Source: Ochromonas danica (taxonomy: Eukaryota > Sar > Chrysophyceae > Chromulinales > Chromulinaceae). Taken from it: 64,000 bases of DNA. The notes beneath the pieces are model-generated. The model had not been told where the DNA came from and did no database searches. It saw nothing but the letters and a program-made list of their open reading frames with translations. Made by a program: the position numbers and the translations under genes. The stretch is taken from positions 124,001 through 188,000 of the forward strand of contig VKHL01000010.1 in assembly GCA_015146655.1 (NCBI GenBank), read 5' to 3'. This document shows positions 56,237-64,000 of this stretch, piece by piece. Numbering within the stretch: the stretch's first letter is position 1; every line of letters begins with the position of its first letter.

Positions 56237-58528
56237 TTAACCAAAAATGTCGAAAGGGTTGGAAGCTTGTTGTTGTTGTTGTTGTTGCTGCTGCTGGTAG
56301 TACTGATTGGCATTGTGCGATTGGGATGGAGAAGCAGAACGCGAATTTGATTGTTGCGGCGGAGCCAAATGTTGCAAATACGGGCTACCATGTACTGCGG
56401 AGCCTACCTGTGGAGGATTGGGATAATATGCGGCATTAGGAGGGAGCATCTGCTGAGGATAGCCACCTTGATACGGTGCACCAGAGTAAGGCGGCATCGG
56501 ATATCCATTAGGAGGCATGGGCATGTGGGAAGGGTGAGGATAGTAGCCTCCAACAGGCATGGGAGGTTGCTGCGGATAACCCTGGGGATATTGTGGATAT
56601 CCAGGATAAGCCGGCGGAACTGTGAAAGAACGAGACACTTTTAGTTCACGTAGCAACAATAAAGACAAAAACTATACCTGCGCTCGGATTTGGCCTTGAG
56701 TTTGAAGTTTCTGTGCTAAACGGATCATTATCATTCTGAGAAGACCCTTTCGCAGGCTTTGAATCGAACAGAGCATCCAGAGCTTCGGGGGCAAAAGGAT
56801 CTTCTGCTTGAACGATCACATCTCCACAATCAGAATCGACCTTTTTTAGCACAGCCGGTCGGGGTGGAGCAGGACGCTGTACAACTGGCACTACTGGTGG
56901 TATCATCGGTTGAGGCTGAAAAGGAGGTTGATTGGGATTTTGTGCATACAGTGGCGGCTGCTGATACGGAAGTGGGGAACGAGGAGCTGCTGGTGGTGGG
57001 GCAAGAATTGGCACGGCAACCATAGGTCTGGAAGGTGGGGGTCCAACGTTCATTCGAGGAGCAGTATTATAATTGACCGCGGCGGCAATTGGTGAGTTGC
57101 GACCTCCTGGAGAACCAACGTTCATTCGAGGAGCAGTATTCACCATGGCAGCAATTGGTGAGTTGCGACCTCCTGGAGAAGAAGCAACAGAATGATTAAG
57201 ATCCAGTAAAGGAGAAGAGCGTTCCACAGGAGGAGGAACAATTCCACTTGGACCATTTGAAGTCGCACCAAGATTGCCCAGTCGACTACCAATTGTCGAT
57301 TTAGCTTGACCAATAGTAGCATCACCATTCAGCACATCATTAAATACATTGATTAGCAGCTGAGCATCATCGTTCAAGGCAAAGAGCTTTTCGAGAACGG
57401 GTGGGTCAGACATTGCCTGCTCAATCGCTGTATTCACTCCGCGAAGATGTGACTTGATCTGTTCCACCACATCCACTGCGAAGTCATTGTGGCGAAGCTC
57501 TTGCTCAGAGACTGCAGCATAGATAAGATCACGGAGTAGAGGGAGCGAAGCTTGAAGAGCCTCCATTAGTTGACGAGGTTGGCTGGAATTGGTATCCACA
57601 GGAGCAGGTCTCGTCCCATAGGCACCAGAGCCGGGAAGAGGGCTAGGCCCATGACTACCATTATGACTCCCACCACCACTACCACCATTACCTCGGCTTG
57701 GCGTAGATCTCGATTCAACTTCAAGAGACTGTTGGATTGCAGCTGCAAGCATTGCATCTGTTTGAGGATCAAGATAATCCTCTTCATTGCTGACAGGTTT
57801 ATTGAAAATAGGCACACGGCTAGGATCGAACTGATTAGCCACTCGAAAAGGTAGACCTTCTCTACGTAATTGGAAGTACAACTCTACAATATTGGGATAA
57901 AGCTTTCTTTTGGGAAGAAAGGCTTCTCCCCAGCCTTGGATAAGGTCCAAACAGACATCCGTCACCTCACGACTGTCTCCACCAAGTTTAGCTACATACT
58001 TGCGAGCTACTCCACCGAGTTCATACATTAACTTCTCGTCGTTCATTGCTTCATGCCAAGCAGATCCACAATTGTTGACTAAAGCTTCCATAAGGCGTAA
58101 GGTAAGTACCACTACTTTAGGTTGATTAGCACGGAGTTTACGACGGAGAAGGAAAACTACTTCTGAAAACCTATTTAAAAGAATGAAATAGAGAGTCATT
58201 AAGTCATCTAGATGAATCAATAATCCTACTACTAGCTATATCCATATTATGCAAACAGAACACTTACACTTCCCGACAACGAGCAGAAGAGATTAGATCC
58301 ACACATCTCATATTTGCTTCCCAATCAGGTCTAATAAGCATATCATGAGTAGAATTTTCTATAGCTGCATTGATATTATCTATAGACAGAGAATTTCCCA
58401 CATCAAGTCAAAAACAAATATTCAACGACACTTTCCTAAACAAAGAACAGAAAAAGGAAAATCCTACCAAATAAGACTTTATCTGATCCTGTTAAACTAC
58501 TTCCAGGAGTCTTTAAATAAATATCCAT
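56237..58528 (-). CDS. VHS-UIM-GAT adaptor protein (TOM1/GGA-like)
   Basis: Four exons (58528-58468, 58358-58268, 58170-56678, 56619-56237) give 675 residues. The VHS domain covers about residues 21-165 (RPDWEANMRCVDLISSA, KVVVLTLRLMEALVNNCG). A ubiquitin-interacting motif follows (DAMLAAAIQQSLEVE), then a GAT domain (LMEALQASLPLLRDLI to LLINVFNDVLNG). The rest is Pro/Gly/Tyr-rich, with an internal duplication and the ending NPFDIFG. In animals, plants and protists lacking ESCRT-0, TOM1-like VHS-GAT proteins bind ubiquitinated cargo on endosomes and pass it to ESCRT-I. The Pro-rich tail and the DPF/NPF-type motifs (DPFAPEAL, DPFSTE, NPFD) could bind adaptor appendages or EH domains. Confidence 0.93.
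57043..57186 (-). repeat. 72-base tandem coding duplication
   Basis: Two copies of a 72-base unit in the VHS-GAT gene, encoding SPGGRNSPIAA followed by TAPRMNVG twice. It lies in the disordered region after the GAT domain. Confidence 0.88.
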
Positions 58529-58773
58529 TCTTATTCAAATTGAGGAAGAAAAGATGATGGCTCTTCGATAGTTGGACTATTCGGTTGGGAATCTCTTCTG
58601 CTTCTACTCTTCTTGCTCTCAACCCAACACAGTCAACAGTTGGGAGTGCCAGTGCAACCACTCCCTCTTAAGTTAAACAAACGCTACTCTGCTGTGTTTC
58701 ATCTGCTCAACAACAGCAGAGTTTCCCCATTGGCGTTTGAGAGTGTTTGAATGAAAAGAAAAGAGAGAAGGAG

Positions 58774-59790
58774 ATGATGGGTTTCTATTTCTATATATGG
58801 GTCTCTTTTATTTGTATTTTAAGATGTAGTGAAGGGACAGATCCGACTCTTACACCAACCTTCGCACCCAGTGATGGATGGAGCTTGAATCCAACGACTG
58901 AGTTTTCTTTCTCACCATCGTTCGCTCCAACTGCCCAACCATCTCTTACACCGTCTGCATCACCCTCTCTTACACCATCTGAAGCACCTTCGGAGCTCTT
59001 TGGTCTCACTGATATTCCCTCCGAGTCTCCCACAGTTGCTCCGACTGTATTGCCCACCATCCCTCCAACCACCCCACCGACCTTTTCGCCCACGCTTCTC
59101 CCGACGGAAGCACCATCCACCCGAGCTCCCTCCTTCCGACCAACGACTTATAAACCCACTCTCAGCCCCACATCTTTTCCTTCTTATTCCAAATCTGTTG
59201 ACGATAAGTTAGTTTATTCTGTCAAGCAGGAGTTAAAAGGGATAAACTATTTGCAATACTATACAAATCAAACACTCCATAATAATGTCTTCATTCAAGC
59301 TGTCGTTTCAACGATGAGAGGAGTCAGTGCTAATGGGGTCACTGTGTCCTCCTTGGCGCCAGCAGTGTCGATTGGGCGAGCAACTATCGCGATCCAAGTC
59401 GCAACCAATATGTTAATTGGTTACACGGTGACTATTCCTCACACAGCTGCTGTTGGCTATTCAAGCGGAGAAGTTGCGTACAATCAGACCTCCCAGCAGC
59501 TTCTCGAGGCAGTGAAGAATGGCAATTTCACCGCAACACTGCAAGCCATTGCTGCGGATAAGCAAGCAACATACATGATGAATGCAACATCAACAGCTGC
59601 TAGCACTTCCTCTCCTCAAGTGACCTCAAATGATGATAAGGGCCTACCCGGGATTAATATCAAGCTTCGCTTCAATATTATTATCCTGATTTGTGTCGTT
59701 GGAGCATTGGTCGTCTCCGCGGTTGTGTACTTTTTGATTCATCGCTCAGGACTATTGGAGTCTGTTACGGAGAGAAGAAATGACATTTGA
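58774..59790 (+). CDS. Pro-Thr/Pro-Ser-stalked type I surface protein
   Basis: 338 residues from the ATG at 58774; the upstream frame has no ATG. A signal peptide (MGFYFYIWVSFICILRCSEG) is followed by about 130 residues of P-[ST]-x-x-P-[ST] repeats, an expected O-glycosylated or hydroxyproline-type wall stalk. Next comes a folded domain of about 130 residues (DDKLVYSVKQELKGINYLQ to AAVGYSSGEVAY) with several N-glycosylation sites. A transmembrane helix (FNIIILICVVGALVVSAVVY) and a short basic tail end the protein. Such PT-rich proteins are common in stramenopiles. The folded part resembles a SEA-like alpha/beta domain only in size. Divergent from the VHS-GAT gene, 245 bases between starts. 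Confidence 0.85.
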   Translation: MMGFYFYIWVSFICILRCSEGTDPTLTPTFAPSDGWSLNPTTEFSFSPSFAPTAQPSLTPSASPSLTPSEAPSELFGLTDIPSESPTVAPTVLPTIPPTTPPTFSPTLLPTEAPSTRAPSFRPTTYKPTLSPTSFPSYSKSVDDKLVYSVKQELKGINYLQYYTNQTLHNNVFIQAVVSTMRGVSANGVTVSSLAPAVSIGRATIAIQVATNMLIGYTVTIPHTAAVGYSSGEVAYNQTSQQLLEAVKNGNFTATLQAIAADKQATYMMNATSTAASTSSPQVTSNDDKGLPGINIKLRFNIIILICVVGALVVSAVVYFLIHRSGLLESVTERRNDI

Positions 59791-59941
59791 TCCTAATATT
59801 ATCGTATCAAAGCCAGGAAATCTGGGTACAGTTGTTTGATCGTATTCGGTCAGTATTAGATGATATAGATTGTTGTAATGTATATATGGATGCATGTTGT
59901 GTTCGCATACTTTGTGGTTCCAAAGAGCTGCAGTGTGGTGC

Positions 59942-60991
59942 TTATTTAATAGTCATAACAAAGATACCACCAACTGCCAAGATTGCACCTATCATTCCCT
60001 GCCTTCCAGTAGTTTCTCCCGTCATAAACCATACAAGTGGCACCGAATAAATTGGGCCAAGAGAAGTCAGTGTGAGACATATTCCTAATGGAATTTGAAA
60101 GAGAGCGTAGTTGCTCAGAGCTGGGCAGAGAAAAGTAACGAAAAGGATGCCGAGTACCACGTGGCCCCATTGCTCGTGGGACATGCGATCATAAGTGGGA
60201 AAGACATACCAAGCATCCACACTCACATTCTCCAATACGAGATCCTTATCATCAGATGGTTTTCCTCTCTCAACTATCTCATAAGAAGATATACTTAGCG
60301 CAGACTTCTTGATCCCACCTTTCAGAGCATACATGGCCATACACAGAAAAGCCATGACCACTGCAGCAAAACCAAAGCGAAGAAAGTTAATCTCCCATGT
60401 TGTCATCTTCTCTCCATAGATCTTTGTCAATAGCGAACCAACAGCATCTAGAATAACATTGATAGCAGCTAGACAGTATCCTTGAAGGAGTTGCCGTGAG
60501 GACTTCTTCGTGGATGATGATGTTGTTGTTGAGTCATTTGGCTCCGAGCCTTCGTCATGGCTCTCTCGATCCAATGATACCAGCAAGATTCCTATTGAGC
60601 TAGTAATAATACCTAATGCTATTTTCCATGATAGCTCTTCATGAAGTACCCATGCACCAAGTAAGGCAGCAAGGAAAGGTTTGAGCGTGTCAATAACAAT
60701 GACTTGCTTCGCGCCAATCAGCTGCAAGGCTGCTAACCAGGTATTATCCCCTATTACAATACCCAAAAATGAAGAGAGGAAGATCATCCCTTGCTCTGAA
60801 AGACTTGCTTGTGAAGCCCGAGGCGATATTATCCATTGTGACAACATGAAAATAACTGATGCCACAGTGCATTTAAAGATATTCAATGCAAAAGGAGTAC
60901 TTTGCCAATGCTTACCCCATAGAATGAAGCCAAATGTCATAGCTAGTGGAGAGAGCGAGGCTGTGAGAACCCCAATCACATAGCCATGCAT
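59942..60991 (-). CDS. EamA/DMT-superfamily membrane transporter
   Basis: Single exon, 349 residues, about ten hydrophobic helices in two similar halves. First-half landmarks are SPLAMTFGFILWGKHW, FLGIVIGDNTWLAALQLIGA and LKPFLAALLGAWVLHEELSW. The second half has GYCLAAINVILDAVGSLLTK and TLTSLGPIYSVPLVWFMTGE. The layout is that of EamA (DUF6) transporters, relatives of drug/metabolite and nucleotide-sugar exporters. A charged Ser/Thr-rich loop separates the halves. The substrate is unknown. It ends convergently with the Pro-Thr surface protein gene. Confidence 0.9.
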   Translation of the reverse strand: MHGYVIGVLTASLSPLAMTFGFILWGKHWQSTPFALNIFKCTVASVIFMLSQWIISPRASQASLSEQGMIFLSSFLGIVIGDNTWLAALQLIGAKQVIVIDTLKPFLAALLGAWVLHEELSWKIALGIITSSIGILLVSLDRESHDEGSEPNDSTTTSSSTKKSSRQLLQGYCLAAINVILDAVGSLLTKIYGEKMTTWEINFLRFGFAAVVMAFLCMAMYALKGGIKKSALSISSYEIVERGKPSDDKDLVLENVSVDAWYVFPTYDRMSHEQWGHVVLGILFVTFLCPALSNYALFQIPLGICLTLTSLGPIYSVPLVWFMTGETTGRQGMIGAILAVGGIFVMTIK

Positions 60992-61807
60992 CTCTGGCCT
61001 TTCCCTGTTGATTGATTATCCTTTCATTGAAAATCAATCTCCACCGCACAACAATAATAGTTTTTCTCCTGCCTGCACAAAGGTTAACTTAACAGGGAAA
61101 CTCTCTGCTGCTTGAACAAGACAAAGCAATCGAAAGATTGCGAAAAAGCTGTTAGAAAAGGGACCATTTTGGAAGTGAGTGGTGTATTACCAGCAACATG
61201 TTTACTCTATCAGTCACATAAATGGCGTAAAACATTTCTGCAGAAAGCGAGGGCAAGAAATTGCCCTGACCAAGGAGCGCACGTGAAATCGCTTGCAGAG
61301 GCGAAGCGTTGTTACCTGCTCGAACTACTCTGTATGACCTCTGGTAGCACTTCCTCCAGCAGCTCAACGCTGATCTTATTGATATGGAAAAAAGTATATG
61401 TATCGGCATGGTGGTTATGATCTACACGCTACGCTGGTGGTACAGTAGATGAAGGTCCAAGGTCCAAGTATTCGAGGTCCAATTAAGGTATGATCATCCA
61501 GAATTATGCCAAGCTCGGAAGATTGCTCCATCGAAGATCGCGGACACTCTTTAGCCCCTCTTGCAGCTATTAATAGATTTGTTATTGTTGGAAGCGTTGG
61601 CCTTGGGACTGCATTCTTGTCGATGCATCATTTTCAACATTTGTCGACACTCTGTTTTTGAGGAACAACACATTACTTGACATCTCATCCCACCACATCT
61701 ACTCCAAATCTATCAAATGCATCTCTTTCCAGCATTTTTTGCCATAAACACAGGTGTTGGATCTTGTGGGTCGGATTCTCTTCAGTGGCCCCTTCTCTTG
61801 GTCTCTT

Positions 61808-62134
61808 TCAGCTCTCTGTACATCTATCCAACAAATTACAGCGCTGGCTGTTAGCTGCTATATTGCGTAGAGGCTTTCCTGTCTTCGGAGACGAATGATC
61901 GATTGCAGCAGTATTTGATAGTATAAAATCAAAATCCTCTTCTCGAGCCAGACCATGCTCGTCAACTTTATCTGCGAGTCCCTTGATTGAGGTAATTGCT
62001 AGCTTCAGAGTTTGATAATTGTTGAAATGCTGGTCATTTGGATAAGATTTTCGCAGGATGGCACTCTTCTTCTTCTTAGGATTCATCTTCTTCTTCTTCA
62101 GCGTCAGATTCCAGATTTGCTTGTGGCATGACAT
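61808..62134 (-). CDS. Doubtful small open frame, Lys-rich
   Basis: A 108-codon frame starting MSCHKQIWNLTLKKKK with a second Lys cluster, then a helical stretch (LKLAITSIKGLADKVDEHG). No family is recognised. It stands alone in a gene-poor region and could be a chance frame or an exon of a lost gene. Listed only because nothing better occupies the region. Confidence 0.2.
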   Translation of the reverse strand: MSCHKQIWNLTLKKKKMNPKKKKSAILRKSYPNDQHFNNYQTLKLAITSIKGLADKVDEHGLAREEDFDFILSNTAAIDHSSPKTGKPLRNIAANSQRCNLLDRCTES

Positions 62135-62472
62135 CTGAACTCGGAGTTATAACATGTGAAGGTCGCAATTAGCTAGCATGACACCTTTGCTGACGCTATA
62201 CAAAAGGATGGATACATCGTCTGAGCTATAGACCTGATATCCTTTGCGACAGAGCGATGGTAGCATTGCACATAGAGAAAGAGGGTTTCGAATGATCAGA
62301 AAAGCCTTCAATCGATGCTTACTTACTTCAAGGTTTATCGATGGTGTTGCATGGCTTTGGTGGTATGCAGTATAGTTGAGTGGGATGCATTATCGGCGGG
62401 TGTTCGTTTAGGCTTCAAGGTATAAAGAAGCTAAGTACAAGAAAGTTTGGTACACCAGTAGATCTATGGTGC

Positions 62473-62497
62473 GTGGGGTATATAATACATACCCCAC
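62473..62497. repeat. Short perfect hairpin
   Basis: GTGGGGTAT and its exact reverse complement ATACCCCAC, separated by the 7-base loop ATAATAC. Role unknown. There is no T-run to suggest a terminator for a neighbouring gene. Confidence 0.85.
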
Positions 62498-63084
62498 ACA
62501 CATACATAGAGTTGTGCAACACACAGTAAGCAGGTAATGCCACTCCTCCAACACTTCGAATGATACGGTCTCTATATGGCCGCGCGAAAGGAAAGGGTTA
62601 CGATAACTGTCGTTTAGTGTTCCGTGATGCTCGTCATTGTGATGAGATACCTGATTAACAAGTTATGGGAATATCTCAACAAGGCAACCGGTTTTGCTGA
62701 TGAGGATGAAGTTCAAGATCAAGTCTAGTGTACCTCGTCACGATTGACTAATGTTGGAGAGAAGCTGCTGATAAGTCTATAGTATAGAGTATGACTTTCT
62801 GTTGCTTGATTGTGTATATAGGGCTGTAATATTGAGCATTAACTCAATACTCTCCATCTCAAAGGAAGAGATCTTTCAGGAAGAATAATTCATTAAAGAG
62901 TTAGGGCTACAAACAAGGAGGTGGAAAGGAAAGATTTTGTTGGTAGTAGCCAAACAGTCGAGTAGAAAGAAGAAGTAAGGTGGAGAACAAATTAGCGAGC
63001 CTTTCCATTGAGAAACTGAGCAGAGAGAAGAAAGGTACAAAAAGGCGTATCTACAGCTATGAGGTTGGTTTCCCTCATTGGTCG

Positions 63085-64000
63085 TTAATCTAGCAATTGA
63101 TCAAGTAATTGGTTCAAATTAAGCTCATCGACGACGTTCTTTTTAGCAGCAGGAGCAGCAGCAGTTGTTGCTTCGCCTAGTTGCTTCGACACCACAATCT
63201 TCACGTATTCAGATATTAATGTCAACCTGTTTGGCTCCTTAGGGTTCTTGTCCACCGATCGAAGGAAAGTCATCACGTCTTCCTCCGCTTTATATTCCGA
63301 TAAGAAACCACCTTCCATGAAATCGGTCCAGAGGTAATCATGCCCATCCTCAGTCACCACACAATTCACAAATCGAGCATCTCCATGAACAGTGCCCATC
63401 TGATGAATTCGAACAAGAGATCGCAACATTCTAATAAGATGGGGTTTCTCTGGAACTTGGTAAGGGGAGAAAGGAACTCCAACCAAAGTCATTAGAAAAG
63501 CACTGTACTTCGGTGAGTCCGATCTCACCAATGAATCTCGCTCCACTGGAACATAGCAACGAGACTCTGCTGGTTTAACACACATCAATGCTACGACCGC
63601 TGCAAAGTCTTGGTCTCGGGAATCATTCAACTTTAACTTCAAAGCATAAGTGCGATTGCCAACAGAGTTATTCACCTTCACAACAATTCCGAAGGCTCCA
63701 GATCCTAGATAAGCAGTACCCCGAGTACCAGCTGATGAAAGCAAAGGAACTGTCACATGTAAACGTGCACAAGCATCTGCCATCGCTGCAGCGAGATTAG
63801 ATTGAGATCTTCTGCCGAGAAAGTCTTCAACTAACGCTCTAGTTCCTGGAGTGGTCCAGAAGCATCTCCGATAACGTATCAAAACGCCAGAAGAAAACTC
63901 CACCAGAACAAACTCTTTGAAGTTAAACAGCATCCCTTGAACAACACACTTAAAGTGATTAGTATAAGACAGGAAATAATGGAAGAAATCCCCAATCTCA
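63085..64000 (-). CDS. Kinase-like protein, 5' end outside window
   Basis: At least 304 codons; the frame is open to the window edge beyond the internal Met at 63933. A protein-kinase-like fold is visible: Gly-rich loop LGSGAFGIVVKV, the Lys strand YALKLKL, a catalytic-loop-like VHGDARFVNCVV (HGD in place of HRD), and WTDFM where DFG is expected. HGD-type loops are typical of aminoglycoside-phosphotransferase-like and Crinkler-associated kinases rather than ordinary Ser/Thr kinases. The C-terminus is Leu/Asn/Asp-rich (VDELNLNQLLDQLLD). The upstream part, off the window, would show whether a nuclease or other effector-type domain precedes it. No break is seen in the visible part. Confidence 0.75.
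   Translation of the reverse strand, partial: EIGDFFHYFLSYTNHFKCVVQGMLFNFKEFVLVEFSSGVLIRYRRCFWTTPGTRALVEDFLGRRSQSNLAAAMADACARLHVTVPLLSSAGTRGTAYLGSGAFGIVVKVNNSVGNRTYALKLKLNDSRDQDFAAVVALMCVKPAESRCYVPVERDSLVRSDSPKYSAFLMTLVGVPFSPYQVPEKPHLIRMLRSLVRIHQMGTVHGDARFVNCVVTEDGHDYLWTDFMEGGFLSEYKAEEDVMTFLRSVDKNPKEPNRLTLISEYVKIVVSKQLGEATTAAAPAAKKNVVDELNLNQLLDQLLD

Larger units (their letters stand above)
60992..63084. other. Gene-poor region
   Basis: About 2.1 kb with no gene I can defend. It starts with the promoter of the EamA gene. Weak signals are a 51-codon frame at 61506-61661 (MPSSEDCSIEDRG, hydrophobic middle), a minus-strand frame at 61808-62134 (next entry), a GGTCCAAGGTCCAA run near 61456-61482, and a short hairpin at 62473-62497. 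The region separates housekeeping genes from the kinase-like gene at the edge and may be a decayed stretch. Confidence 0.5.

Noticed and set aside
56018-56350. 110-codon + strand frame after the WD40 gene
   Set aside because: It runs into the antisense of the VHS-GAT gene's last exon and ends in a Leu run that is the complement of its Gln codons. No independent evidence.
61112-61420. Overlapping frames on both strands
   Set aside because: Neither has recognisable domains, and both lie in promoter-side or gene-poor DNA.
1-64000. CRISPR arrays, rRNA, tRNA, retroelements, large DNA transposons
   Set aside because: I scanned the gaps between genes and saw no regularly spaced repeats, no cloverleaf with a GGTTCRANNCC-type arm, and no reverse transcriptase, integrase, capsid or transposase reading frame. 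A covariance search could still find an RNA gene missed by eye.

Overview
The window is nuclear DNA from a compact protist genome. Genes mostly alternate in strand, intergenic gaps are short, and many genes carry a few small GT-AG introns (48 to 210 nt, mostly 58 to 72). I identify about 24 protein-coding genes. LRRC56 (an outer-dynein-arm factor) implies motile flagella at some life stage. A Pro-Thr/Pro-Ser stalked surface protein, a cellular RNA-dependent RNA polymerase and Crinkler-like pieces make a stramenopile the best guess, but no single marker proves it.

Layout. 0-9 kb: the tail of an unknown gene, a nuclear-looking protein with two tandem Cys/His modules, a large integrin-alpha-like FG-GAP membrane protein with a repeat-bearing cytoplasmic tail, and a B12D/NDUFA4-like mitochondrial protein. 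9-17 kb: a WD40 protein, a FadE-type acyl-CoA dehydrogenase, LipB octanoyltransferase, a membrane-anchored EF-hand protein and eIF3j. 17-28 kb: a kinesin with an Asn-rich insert, COP9 signalosome subunit 8, a small coiled-coil protein, LRRC56 and the RNA-dependent RNA polymerase. 28-36 kb: a Golgi-type sulfotransferase, IMP dehydrogenase and a TM9 nonaspanin. 36-45 kb: one 9-kb gene for a protein of about 2,917 residues with a Tudor-like domain, an IQ motif and a large nearly identical internal duplication. 45-51 kb: a decayed nuclease-like gene, VPS11 and a nucleotide-sugar transporter. 51-54.6 kb: a capsule-type glycosyltransferase gene between long direct repeats. 54.6-61 kb: a WD40 protein, a VHS-UIM-GAT adaptor, the Pro-Thr surface protein and an EamA-type transporter. 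61-64 kb: a gene-poor stretch followed by a kinase-like gene cut by the window edge.

Working together. Secretory and endosomal functions are well represented: nonaspanin, VPS11, the VHS-GAT adaptor, nucleotide-sugar transporter, sulfotransferase and glycosyltransferase. Mitochondrial metabolism (FadE, LipB, B12D-like) and flagellar or cytoskeletal functions (LRRC56, kinesin) also occur. There is no operon-like clustering. Several neighbours are divergent and share short promoter gaps.

Most notable: VPS11 appears to lack its C-terminal RING. The giant protein's two 1.35-kb repeats are almost identical except for one divergent island. The FG-GAP protein has five introns all in phase 1 and a repeated helical motif in its tail. 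The glycosyltransferase gene is bracketed by repeats that include the 3' end of its neighbour. All exon coordinates were read by eye and could be off by a base or so.
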